DNA of 64,000 bases from Brenneria goodwinii (GTDB lineage: Bacteria > Pseudomonadota > Gammaproteobacteria > Enterobacterales > Enterobacteriaceae), in contig NZ_CP014137.1 of NCBI RefSeq assembly GCF_002291445.1, forward strand, positions 248,001 to 312,000, written 5' to 3'. This document shows, one piece after another, positions 15,943-24,283 of this stretch; positions within the stretch are counted from its first letter, which is position 1; the number at the start of each line of letters is the position of its first letter. The notes beneath the pieces are model-generated. The model did no database searches, was not told the DNA's origin, and worked only from the letters and a program-made list of their open reading frames with translations. A program made the translations under genes and the position numbers.

Positions 15943-16320
15943 TTAATCCAACAATCCACGAGAAACCTTACTCGCCGTCTGACTGAAATTATATCGGTCA
16001 ACAACATTCCCTTTGAACCAAATATCTAACGAGTTCATATGCGCAGTGCTGCTGTTCTTCAGTAGAGCCAGACCGGGAATGTAGTATGAGATCTGGCTTT
16101 CGCCTGACATACTGGAATATGACCACATCTCTTGACCATCATTGGTTGCCCGCGTTTGTGGCTCACCGAACGCATTAATAACATCTTGCTGGGTAGTTTT
16201 CCCTTTAACAATTTTGGTTTTTACGGTTTGTTGGGATTCATCTTTCAGGGATTTGTTGCCATAGGTAGTGCAAGCGGTAAGAGGCAGGATCACCAAAGCA
16301 GCGATAAACAGTTTTTTCAT
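15943..16320 (-). CDS. Small lipoprotein of the SmpA/BamE-like fold
   Basis: A 125-residue lipoprotein. The signal sequence MKKLFIAALVILPLTACTT carries a lipobox (LTAC, lipidated cysteine at residue 17). The mature part contains VKGKTTQQDVINAFGEPQTRA and EMWSYSS, the pattern of SmpA/OmlA (BamE)-like domains. It would sit in the outer or inner membrane facing the periplasm. Plasmids and islands often carry such proteins; the role is unknown. It is followed upstream on the same strand by a membrane protein gene at 16365. Confidence 0.8.
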   Translation of the reverse strand: MKKLFIAALVILPLTACTTYGNKSLKDESQQTVKTKIVKGKTTQQDVINAFGEPQTRATNDGQEMWSYSSMSGESQISYYIPGLALLKNSSTAHMNSLDIWFKGNVVDRYNFSQTASKVSRGLLD

Positions 16321-16364
16321 GTTAACTCCAAAGATAACAAGTTAATTGTAAATATAAAAAATAT

Positions 16365-16853
16365 CTATAAAACATATTTGTTAAAGATAAGTAGCCAACG
16401 ATCACAAATTGCCTGATTAGAAGATGATGTTTTGTTTTTCAGGGGAAGATTAATTTTCCATGTGGGATTTTTAATATCGTCGGTTAATATAAAGATACCG
16501 GAGCGTTGATTCGCTAAAAGCTTTTCATTGCTATTGGCATCAGCGGTCTTTATCATAGAGTTCAGGTTATTACCTGTGTTATAAATTTTTCCTGCTTCGG
16601 AAACGGTATAGTTTATTTCCCTGATGTTGTCATAATTATAGGTGGTGATTTTATCTTTATTAAATATGCGGATAGTGCGATTTTTAGTATCAAGAACGAT
16701 GCCTGTTTTTTGGCATTCATATGATAAGACATCGCCATCTAATACTTTGACGTAAGTGTTCAGATGTTTTCTTTTTTTAGGGTCAAAATAAAAAACTCTG
16801 CTGATAATAAAGATTATAAGAAATGACCAAATTAAGATGTTAAACGTTTCCAC
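16365..16853 (-). CDS. Membrane-anchored protein, DUF4755-like
   Basis: A 162-residue protein with one N-terminal membrane segment (ILIWSFLIIFIISRVFYF) and a soluble domain rich in beta strands (GIVLDTKNRTIRIFNKDKITTYNYDNIREINY). The layout resembles DUF4755 proteins of plasmids and islands, but this is from memory and not certain. It precedes the lipoprotein gene on the same strand, 44 bases apart, so the two may be co-transcribed. Confidence 0.6.
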   Translation of the reverse strand: METFNILIWSFLIIFIISRVFYFDPKKRKHLNTYVKVLDGDVLSYECQKTGIVLDTKNRTIRIFNKDKITTYNYDNIREINYTVSEAGKIYNTGNNLNSMIKTADANSNEKLLANQRSGIFILTDDIKNPTWKINLPLKNKTSSSNQAICDRWLLIFNKYVL

Positions 16854-17291
16854 TTCGCCTGTCTCCGCGCCAATGCCTTAACTACATCCGCTAATCATTA
16901 AAAGACGCTTCTGCTTGGTTTTTCTCTGCCAAAGCATCTATCCCTGCGTGGCAAGCATACCACTCCGAAAGCCGAACTCAAGCAAAATGATCGGTATAAC
17001 AGATCGATTATTATATATTGATAGTTAATAACGATTAAAAATCGTTTATCGATCGGCGTTTTAATTAGTTTAATCGATCGAATAACTAATTATGATAGAT
17101 TATATCTATCGTTATTTTGTTTTTGATCGTTATAAACGATATGACGAGTCGTGAAAATAATTAAATTATATCAATTGGTTAAACAGGTTGTTTTGTTGGA
17201 GTATGCCTATTAGAGCCTGATGAAGCTTCTACTGGCGCAGGCAAAACACCTAAGAACATGCATTGGTAATCATTCAGAAAGGGATGGAAAG
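16854..17291. other. Intergenic region with ATCGAT-rich short palindromes
   Basis: No gene is visible. Between about 17000 and 17150 there are many short dyads: ACGATTAAAAATCGT, ATCGATCG (twice), TAGATTATATCTA and ATCGTTATAAACGAT. They could be operators for the divergent genes at 16853 and 17292, or a partition-like site. Confidence 0.35.
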
Positions 17292-17846
17292 ATGAAGAAG
17301 ATTTTACTCGTTGCTGGCACAGCTCTGGTTTTGGCGGGATGTGGTGAGAAAGGAGACTTTGAGAAAGCGATTAATGCGAAAATTTCAAAGTCCAAGCTGT
17401 GCTACTCATTGCAGGACAATAACATTGTATTTAATAAAGGTTTTCCTATCCGGGTTAACAGTGGCTATCGTTCTGCCGGATACAGCGCCAGCGATGAAAT
17501 TTTAAAGGGATTATCTGAGCAGGGTCTGCTCAACGTTTCACAACAGCCTAACGGTTTCAGTAGCGTTGATGTTCTGGAAGTCACAGATCAAGGCCAACAA
17601 GTTGAGTTTTGGGACAAAAAAGATGGTGCCTGTGTTGGTCATCGTGTTGTTGCTGAGATCACCGGCTGGACAGAACCCAGTGAATCTGATGGCCTAAAAG
17701 TGACGCAGGTTTCATATACATGGAAATTGGCCGATGTGCCGGGATGGGTTGATAAAGATGCCTTTTCTGGTGTGAAGGGGATGGCTGAACCAGAAGAAGC
17801 CAAAATTGTTCTGGTGAAAACCAATAACGGCTGGTCTGCAAGATAA
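17292..17846 (+). CDS. Lipoprotein of unknown function
   Basis: The start is the ATG at 17292, giving 184 residues that begin MKKILLVAGTALVLAGCGEKG, a clear lipoprotein signal with lipidated cysteine at residue 17. The ribosome site is GGAAAG. The mature part has no family I recognise; it contains several tryptophans (ITGWTEP, YTWKLADVPGW) and ends with a beta-rich segment. A periplasmic or outer-membrane location is inferred. It stands apart from its neighbours. Confidence 0.75.
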   Translation: MKKILLVAGTALVLAGCGEKGDFEKAINAKISKSKLCYSLQDNNIVFNKGFPIRVNSGYRSAGYSASDEILKGLSEQGLLNVSQQPNGFSSVDVLEVTDQGQQVEFWDKKDGACVGHRVVAEITGWTEPSESDGLKVTQVSYTWKLADVPGWVDKDAFSGVKGMAEPEEAKIVLVKTNNGWSAR

Positions 17847-18181
17847 GTCTCATTGTCTGTTGTTTGTGGATGGCTCCATGCGGGGCTGTTCACTGATGGT
17901 TTTCCTGACAAACCGAGTACGATGTTTGACACAAAAATTTATCGATGTTAAATTATCCCGAAATATAACTATATGTAGTCATTGTAGACCAATCGCAATC
18001 ATCTATTCAGATTATGACTTGATAATCAACTATTTTGATAAATAGAGGTATACTTTGAGTGTTAATATATACCTATGCCAAAATTAGGAATCTCTAAACT
18101 TTTCAAGCCATAATGTCAGACTTTGCTGTGGGTACTTAGATATTAAATGATGTAGCATTAGCACATAAATGGATAGAACAA
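17847..18181. other. Intergenic region with a promoter-like sequence
   Basis: No gene is visible. TTGACA (17926-17931) and TAAATT (17949-17954) are separated by 17 bases, a good sigma-70 spacing, and could drive the gene at 18182. Confidence 0.4.
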
Positions 18182-19378
18182 ATGGATCATCTTTATGAAT
18201 TGGGAAAAAGAATAGAGCGACTCCTATATTCAAGTGTAATTGTTATTATTGCAAGCTTGGTGATTTTTTCACTTTCCAATTCTATTATTGTATCATCAAT
18301 TTCATCAACGGTTGAGTCATATCAAAATTTTAGAAATAATATTGTTAAAAGTAAGGTGGATATCGAAAATGCAAAAAATATAATTAGAAGATATGTGGAG
18401 TATAAAGAAGAGGATGAAAAGCGGAGAAAAGATTTTGACAAAAAAAAGGTAATTTATGAGGATAAGAAAAAATATGAAGAACAAAATAAAATAAGAAAAA
18501 AATTAGGATTGCCAATAATATCACTTCCTGATAGTGATTCATACATACCATTAAAAAATTATTATTATGATATAGATCTTATCGAGATAAATAAAATAGT
18601 TAAAAAATACAATATTGAGAAATATCGTGACCTTGAGTCTGCTATTAATGTAGAGAATGATATATTAATAAGTACCATAGGCGTTATTTCTTATAGGAAT
18701 TATGACATATATAAAGAGCTACATTCAATTATAGATGTTAATAAAACTGCAGACAAAATAACTGAAATTATAGATAAAAAGATAGAGATTTTTAGAAATA
18801 GTAAGTTAAAGATTTTTGATGTTGAAACCCCATTAAATGTGCCTTTTTCAATTGGCGATATGAAGTCGAGTGTCTCGCTTTATAATGTTGAAAAATGGTC
18901 AATGCTGATTATGCCTGTTTTTCTTGTTATCTGGCTTGGCTCTATATTAATAACACGGCGATTTGAAATATATTTCATTCTTGAAAATAGACAAGTAACA
19001 AAGACATATCCACATATCTTAAGTATATTCAATATATCTGAGAGTAAATATCAATCAAAAAAAATTAAAAATATAATAGAAGCTGCTTTATTAGGAGATG
19101 CAAAGTCAATAAAAGAAATAAAAACATATAGTTATTTCGCGTTTTTTTTACGAGCTTTTATTTTGATCGCTATATTCATGATGATGACAATACCTGCATA
19201 CTATGGATTTTATAGTGTGATTTTTAATCAAGGTATAGATGGTTTATTACTTTATTTAATATGGATTACTATAGGAGTTACTATAAATATAGTTCAAATG
19301 ATTGGGGTTATTGAAGTAGAAGCTAGGATAATTAATAAAACCTTTATATTAAATGGCAATGAAAATGAAATTATTTAA
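18182..19378 (+). CDS. Multi-pass membrane protein with cytosolic or periplasmic coiled coil
   Basis: A 398-residue protein with about four membrane segments: residues 15-36, 239-258, 320-345 and 355-377. Between the first two lies a long charged coiled coil (KRRKDFDKKKVIYEDKKKYEEQNKIRKK is the core, around residues 80-110). No family recognised. Its last 26 bases overlap the next gene at 19353, so the two are probably coupled. Membrane-plus-coil proteins occur in phage defence and in envelope stress; neither can be shown here. Confidence 0.7.
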   Translation: MDHLYELGKRIERLLYSSVIVIIASLVIFSLSNSIIVSSISSTVESYQNFRNNIVKSKVDIENAKNIIRRYVEYKEEDEKRRKDFDKKKVIYEDKKKYEEQNKIRKKLGLPIISLPDSDSYIPLKNYYYDIDLIEINKIVKKYNIEKYRDLESAINVENDILISTIGVISYRNYDIYKELHSIIDVNKTADKITEIIDKKIEIFRNSKLKIFDVETPLNVPFSIGDMKSSVSLYNVEKWSMLIMPVFLVIWLGSILITRRFEIYFILENRQVTKTYPHILSIFNISESKYQSKKIKNIIEAALLGDAKSIKEIKTYSYFAFFLRAFILIAIFMMMTIPAYYGFYSVIFNQGIDGLLLYLIWITIGVTINIVQMIGVIEVEARIINKTFILNGNENEII

Positions 19379-19715
19379 TTTTTTTCTGATCATGTTTACT
19401 TCAATTTCTTTTTCAGTGACGGCAAATACTATAACATTATATGGTGGTTATTATAGCTGTGATTTATGGAACTCTTCACAAGAGAAACAGAAAAAAGAAG
19501 AAAATGAGATCATAAAAAGTGCATTTGAAGGGTTTCAGATACAGTGGCTTGCTGGTTATATGACTGCTTTTAATCAAATAACAGGCGAGGATAATTTTCC
19601 AGTAATATCTACAATAACAGCAAGAGATTTTGTTTCTGATTATTGCATAAAGAATAAATCAAAGGACCTGTTTGATGGGCTACTGTTATTAAGAAAGAAG
19701 TTAAAAAATAAATAA
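19353..19715 (+). CDS. Small secreted protein with HdeA-like layout
   Basis: A 120-residue protein with a signal peptide (KLFNFFLIMFTSISFSVTA) and a short mature domain holding two cysteines (YYSCDLW and DYCIKN) and the motif WLAGYMTAFNQ. The pattern resembles small periplasmic HdeA or Rap-type proteins, but the match is weak. In-frame ATGs at 19353, 19359 and 19365 are all possible starts. It overlaps the preceding membrane protein gene and is probably made from the same mRNA. Confidence 0.6.
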   Translation: MAMKMKLFNFFLIMFTSISFSVTANTITLYGGYYSCDLWNSSQEKQKKEENEIIKSAFEGFQIQWLAGYMTAFNQITGEDNFPVISTITARDFVSDYCIKNKSKDLFDGLLLLRKKLKNK

Positions 19716-20008
19716 AATTTTATTTCCAGTGAAGTTTTCATGTTATTTCCTATTATATTTTTTCTAAACATTCAAATAGCTGAATAACTGTGTTATCCGG
19801 ATGTGCTAAGAAAAACGAAAATTGTCAATTTTAACCATGAAACTGTTCTTACTCATCTCTATTTGCTGGCTGGATGAGCGGGGACTATGCCATGTTCAAT
19901 TTTTAACTTGTTTATTTTCCTCTAAAGAGTCTTGTTTTCCAATCGACTATAGTAAAAAATATGGTTTTATCAACAGATGATTACGAAAAATTTTGGAAAG
20001 GAGCTATC

Positions 20009-20362
20009 TTGAAAAAATTCGCATTTGTTAACGATGCTGCTGAAAGAGAATACAAGGCACTTCCTGCTGATGTGCAAGATGATTTTGGAAAAGATTTGCG
20101 GCGTATTCAGTTCGGGCAAGATCCTGAATTGCCGATTGATTTTATGGATAGTATTGGCATAGGTGTCATCGAACTAAAAATAAATGGTAGTCCTGCATAT
20201 CGATGCACCTACGTCGCTAAGTATCTTGATACCGTGGTAGTTTTACATTCTTTTAAGAAAACTACCAACGGAGTTGATCGTCAAGCTAAAGAAGTAGCTG
20301 AAAAACGACTAAAGGAACTTATGGCTGATGTCAGAGAGGCTGAACGCTGTAAAAAACGTTAA
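20009..20362 (+). CDS. RelE/HigB (Gp49-like) toxin
   Basis: The start chosen is TTG at 20009 because a strong AAAGGAG ends 5 bases before it and the product then begins MKKFAFVNDAAEREYKALP, as in this family. An in-frame ATG at 19961 without a ribosome site would add 16 residues. The 117-residue product (LRRIQFGQDP, VIELKINGSPAYRCTYVAK, TVVVLHSFKKTTNG) fits phage Gp49/HigB toxins, ribosome-dependent mRNA endonucleases. The antitoxin gene is convergent rather than downstream: its stop codon overlaps this one in TTAA. Confidence 0.85.
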   Translation: MKKFAFVNDAAEREYKALPADVQDDFGKDLRRIQFGQDPELPIDFMDSIGIGVIELKINGSPAYRCTYVAKYLDTVVVLHSFKKTTNGVDRQAKEVAEKRLKELMADVREAERCKKR

Positions 20363-20676
20363 GCGGCTGCTTCGGTTTCAGTGATTGCGATTGATGCCTG
20401 ATGCAGACTTGTCATTGACATTTTAGCTCTGAAACCGAGGGTATCTAACATGTCGAACATGGAATCAATAGTGAAAAGCTCAATTTTGGCATTTTTCAGT
20501 TCTGAAACACGGGATTGGTTGATGCCGAGTTTTTCAGCCGCTTCTTTTTGCGTCCAGCCTTTCTCTTTGATTAAATTGATGATCATGATCGATAAATCCA
20601 TTTTCATTGCCATTTTGCTGGCAGTTTCAGCATCATGTGTCACATGGAACGGACTTTCGTAGAATTTTAAGGCCAT
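20359..20676 (-). CDS. HigA-like XRE helix-turn-helix antitoxin
   Basis: A 105-residue protein with a Cro/C1 type helix-turn-helix (IINLIKEKGWTQKEAAEKLGINQSRVSELKNAKIELFTIDSMF). The start is the ATG at 20676, five bases after a perfect AGGAGG; two residues further upstream are possible. It resembles HigA antitoxins that pair with Gp49-like toxins. The gene faces the toxin gene tail to tail with a 4-base overlap, so the two cannot share one promoter as usual higBA operons do. Confidence 0.85.
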   Translation of the reverse strand: MALKFYESPFHVTHDAETASKMAMKMDLSIMIINLIKEKGWTQKEAAEKLGINQSRVSELKNAKIELFTIDSMFDMLDTLGFRAKMSMTSLHQASIAITETEAAA

Positions 20677-20763
20677 ATACACCTCCTGATATCGATGAAT
20701 GGATTATCTAATATTTTAGATAATTAGTCAAGTCTACTGGACAAGAAGTGTTCTGTATACTGA

Positions 20764-22191
20764 TCACTCTTTATCGCGATAACCGGGTGGGCGCAGTGTG
20801 GGGAAAGGATCTTTTCTAATCTGCTTCGATGAGATAATTGAAGTGAGATCCATATTGTTATCTGTTTCTGGCTGCTCCTGTCTGGGACGACTCGGAAAAC
20901 GTGTGATCTCTTCCTTGGTTGGACTATAAGTGTCACTGTTGAATCTGACACGTTTTTCATACTCGGCGCGTGACACATAGATACCCTGCACCTCATCAAA
21001 CACGTAGTTTTCGGCAATACGTTTATCGTGCTCAACATCAGGATCAACGGGCTTCTTCTTGGCCCAGACGAATTTCTCTCTTATATATTCAACCACCAGT
21101 AGGGTGAAACGCTTGAACAAACCCGTCTGACGAGGTTTAACCTGCTTTCTCTTACTTTTAACAGGAGCGTCTTTGATTGCTCTGGCCGTTGAAGATGATG
21201 GGGTTTTCAGTTTAGTGCGTGTATGAGGTGCAGGGGCAACCAGAACAGGCTGTTGGTTTTCTGATGACGACGACTGTGAACCCGTTTCAGAGAACTCTGT
21301 TCGAGGTTGTATTTCAGGCAATACGATTTCAACAGGCTCAGGCATTTCTGATACGGTGAAGCTTCTAAGGTCAACAACGATCTGCAGATCTAAATCTTTG
21401 AAGGTGTTGTATGTGGCCTGAGCTTCTTGTTTCATCTCAGCACGAACAGCCTGTTCAGCAGCACGGTTCTCCTGAACGCTTTTGCTGTTCCACTTGGCAC
21501 GGTGAACACGTTGCATTGGCGGACGGCTGGTTGCTGTTGCCTTGGCAAGCCATAAAGCTTTTTCCTCTGTATCTAAGGTAATAGCGGCGTTTTCCAGTGC
21601 TTCACTGTGTTGAACATCAATAGAACGATGATCAATACGCTCATTGCTGCCAGCATCAGTAAGATAGCGATTGGCAATCGCAGACCACGATTCACGCCAA
21701 AGGATTACGTTTTTCTTATCGTTCCAGCTTCTTTCTTTTTTACCGAAGCCATCAGCCGTGATCGGTTTTAATGTTAACATCACATGCGCATGAGGATTTT
21801 TACCATTGAGATCATGGAAAGCGATATCGGCAATCATGCCTTTCTCAACGAAATTTTTCTGGCAGTATTCGAAGACCAATTTTATTTTGTCTTCATTGTT
21901 AATTTCTGTGGGAATAGCAACATCAAAATAACGTGCTGTTTGACCGTCTTTTTGACGCTCAACCCTTTCAACTTCATTCCATAAGGCCGTGGAGCTTTCT
22001 ATAATATGAGCCGGTGCGGAAACGGGTGCTAATATCTGATGATGGAATAAATCGGAACGGTGGCTAAAATCGTAGGTATTGCCTGTTCGCTCATCTGTTA
22101 TTCTGCAGCGCGCATGGTAGGCTGCCTTCCTACAGGAAGACATACCCTCCGAGCGTTTCACAATTTTAAACTCAAGATGAAAAATAGCCAT
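20764..22191 (-). CDS. MobA/MobL (MOBQ) relaxase
   Basis: A 475-residue conjugative relaxase. The N-terminal HUH nuclease domain shows SSCRKAAYHARCRI with the likely catalytic tyrosine at residue 25, and NPHAHVML with metal-binding H134 and H136. The region after about residue 230 is variable and charged. The enzyme nicks oriT and pilots the strand into a recipient through another element's transfer apparatus. It reads away from an oriT-like hairpin at 22295. A remnant of a close homologue's C-terminus occurs at 45901, so this relaxase type was present in a second island. Confidence 0.92.
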   Translation of the reverse strand: MAIFHLEFKIVKRSEGMSSCRKAAYHARCRITDERTGNTYDFSHRSDLFHHQILAPVSAPAHIIESSTALWNEVERVERQKDGQTARYFDVAIPTEINNEDKIKLVFEYCQKNFVEKGMIADIAFHDLNGKNPHAHVMLTLKPITADGFGKKERSWNDKKNVILWRESWSAIANRYLTDAGSNERIDHRSIDVQHSEALENAAITLDTEEKALWLAKATATSRPPMQRVHRAKWNSKSVQENRAAEQAVRAEMKQEAQATYNTFKDLDLQIVVDLRSFTVSEMPEPVEIVLPEIQPRTEFSETGSQSSSSENQQPVLVAPAPHTRTKLKTPSSSTARAIKDAPVKSKRKQVKPRQTGLFKRFTLLVVEYIREKFVWAKKKPVDPDVEHDKRIAENYVFDEVQGIYVSRAEYEKRVRFNSDTYSPTKEEITRFPSRPRQEQPETDNNMDLTSIISSKQIRKDPFPTLRPPGYRDKE

Positions 22192-22294
22192 ATAATAAAT
22201 GCACCTCTGCTGCTGTTAGTTTTTCGCAAGAAAAACTTTTGTGTTGATGTTGACCTTTCTTTTAGCCTGCGGCAGGCAACCCCCGGTAGGGCCC

Positions 22295-22325
22295 ACACGC
22301 TCACGAAGTGAGTGTATAAGTGGAC
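22295..22325 (+). other. Putative oriT (RSF1010-like)
   Basis: An 8-bp stem (CACGCTCAC / GTGAGTGT, one G-T wobble) with loop GAA is followed directly by ATAAGTGG. This mirrors the MOBQ oriT of RSF1010, where an inverted repeat with GAA at its centre is followed by TAAGTG and the nick. It lies 104 bases upstream of the MOBQ relaxase gene, where an oriT is expected. The nick position is inferred. Confidence 0.7.
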
Positions 22326-22948
22326 ATTGTTTTTTTGAACAATGTAAAACCCTCTACTTAATTAATACGAAATATATTAATGACTGTAAAACAAAACGCC
22401 GAATTAAGCGGCGCTATCTGGATGAAAGGGCGAAGTATTCCTCGATATTACATAGATGGGTTTTAGATGGCGTCCGAAGGACAAGAGAAGTGTTAATTTA
22501 TCCCGCCGTAAGGCGGGAAAGACCTAAAATAAGAAAATAGTTGTTATAGCCGATAGTTTTCCCTGTTGCACAATTCACAGGTTAATGGAAAATTTTCAGG
22601 ATAAAATGCAATAGGTAAAAACAAAAACACTAATGATCAAAATTAAGTAACGTGGTGAGTATTAGATAAAATAGTTAGTGATTACTATCGTATAGTGTTG
22701 TTAAATTTGATTTCACCTTTCAGTTTCATGCATTTTATTAAACTGGTCATACCTGAGCGTGATGAAAAACAATAAAAATTTTTATTGAGATCGAACCCTC
22801 ATCATCGGGACAAGCCCCCATAGCTAGTGATTGCTATCGGCTCTTTCAACGCCACAGACCATTTCGAGCAGTTAAGCTTTACAAATGATGTTGATTTTCT
22901 ATGTAAACTGGTATTTATTAATGTTATTCAAGTAGAAAGGACGCCAAA
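22326..22948. other. Intergenic region with hairpins, no convincing gene
   Basis: Follows the oriT-like site. It holds several short hairpins: ACATTGT...ACAATGT beginning at 22324, CGCCGAATTAAGCGGCG near 22399 and TCCCGCCGTAAGGCGGGA near 22501. The long plus-strand frame over the oriT (22241-22540) overlaps these structures and has no recognisable product. The region separates the mobilization genes from the putative defence operon. Confidence 0.4.
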
Positions 22949-23818
22949 ATGATTCTATCTGAGAAAACGCTTGAGAAGCTGAGGGTTTTGATCAATGAGG
23001 ACACGGAGTATCGTTCCGGTCCAAAGCTTGTTCAGTTCTTTAATGATCTTGGTTTTCAAGATTCATATGGACAAGGATTTCCCTCAAGGTGGATATATAC
23101 TGATGAAAAGTTGAACGTGATAAATGGTAGTCCACAGTTAGATCGTTGTATCAAGAAATTGTTCGCTCCAATTAACTTTGTTGGAGATATACCTCGATTA
23201 GATGCTTTGATCACTGAATTTAATAAATATATAGCATTTGATAAGTGGACTGTTAAGAGGGTAGATGCTGAGATTATTTTTGAGAAAAAAGATAAGATCG
23301 TAGTAGATGTTGGTAGTCAACAGAGTGATCCTGAAGATGATTTTTTAAAAAGAGAATTCAATAATGTTGAGTTCACTTCCGATTTGATTGATCCGTATAT
23401 TGCTGATGTGTTGAAAGATAGAATAAAAGAAATTGAGAATTGCTATCCCGCAGGCGCATATCTGTCAGTGATATTTCTTGCTGGAAGCACATTGGAAGGT
23501 TTTTTGCTGGGAGTTGCATCGAAATATCCCAAAGCGTTCAATACAACAAAATCATCGCCTAAAGATAATAGTGGGAAAATAAAAAAATTTCATGAGTGGT
23601 CATTGTCTTCATTTATTGAAACGGTCAGAGAGTTAGGGTTAATTGAGTATGATACATATCGATTCAGTCATACTCTCAGAGATTTTAGAAACTATATACA
23701 TCCATATCAACAACTATCACATCAATTCACGCCGAGAGAACATACAGCCAAAATTTGTTTACAGGTACTGAAAGCAAGTATTACGGAAATAAATAATCAT
23801 ATTGGGAAGTTAAAATAG
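22949..23818 (+). CDS. HEPN / abortive-infection-like protein
   Basis: A 289-residue soluble protein. The N-terminal half (LRVLINEDTEYRSGPKLVQFFNDLGF) resembles the AbiJ-type N-terminal domains. The C-terminal half is helical and ends in TLRDFRNYIHPYQQL, an R-x6-H arrangement expected of HEPN ribonucleases. The start follows AAAGGACG. It begins an apparent three-gene operon with a membrane protein (23827, 8 bases apart) and a KAP NTPase (24284). A toxic RNase released by the NTPase is a reasonable guess but is not shown. Confidence 0.6.
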   Translation: MILSEKTLEKLRVLINEDTEYRSGPKLVQFFNDLGFQDSYGQGFPSRWIYTDEKLNVINGSPQLDRCIKKLFAPINFVGDIPRLDALITEFNKYIAFDKWTVKRVDAEIIFEKKDKIVVDVGSQQSDPEDDFLKREFNNVEFTSDLIDPYIADVLKDRIKEIENCYPAGAYLSVIFLAGSTLEGFLLGVASKYPKAFNTTKSSPKDNSGKIKKFHEWSLSSFIETVRELGLIEYDTYRFSHTLRDFRNYIHPYQQLSHQFTPREHTAKICLQVLKASITEINNHIGKLK

Positions 23819-23826
23819 GTGCCGTT

Positions 23827-24210
23827 ATGGGCGAAGGTATTTTTATTGGGGTTTTAACGGGCATTATCAGCGGGGCTTACACAGGACTTATACTGTCTAA
23901 GTATGTGCTTTTCACATCATTACGGCGGGAGGCGCTCAGAATTGTCAGGCGGATTGATTATATCGATGGAGAAGGATACTCAAATTATGAGTCTTTATCT
24001 GAACTAATACTAATATCCTCTGATTTTCTTGCGTCAAAGCATAAGAGAGCAGGAGAAGAGGTGATGGTCATTTTCAAAGAACTGAACTCAGAGATATCGA
24101 ACTCTAATAAGAAAACTAAGGGTGAAAAAATAGTAGATGCTCAGCGAAGGTTAAGAATAATACCTGTAAATATATGGTCTATTATTAATCCACTGTCTTT
24201 TAGAATGTGA
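23827..24210 (+). CDS. Small membrane-anchored protein
   Basis: A 127-residue protein with one N-terminal membrane segment (IFIGVLTGIISGAYTGLILSKYV) and a charged helical soluble domain. No family recognised. It begins 8 bases after the HEPN-like gene stop and precedes the KAP NTPase gene by 73 bases, so it is probably part of the same operon. It could tether the system to the inner membrane. Confidence 0.6.
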   Translation: MGEGIFIGVLTGIISGAYTGLILSKYVLFTSLRREALRIVRRIDYIDGEGYSNYESLSELILISSDFLASKHKRAGEEVMVIFKELNSEISNSNKKTKGEKIVDAQRRLRIIPVNIWSIINPLSFRM

Positions 24211-24283
24211 TTAATAATAAATAAAGTTGACATAGCCTAAGCTTAACACATTATCAATATTAAATCACAATGGTGAAACGAAA

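Noticed and set aside
22241..22540. Plus-strand frame of 99 codons upstream of the relaxase
   Set aside because: It runs through the oriT-like hairpin and several other hairpins, and no family is recognised.
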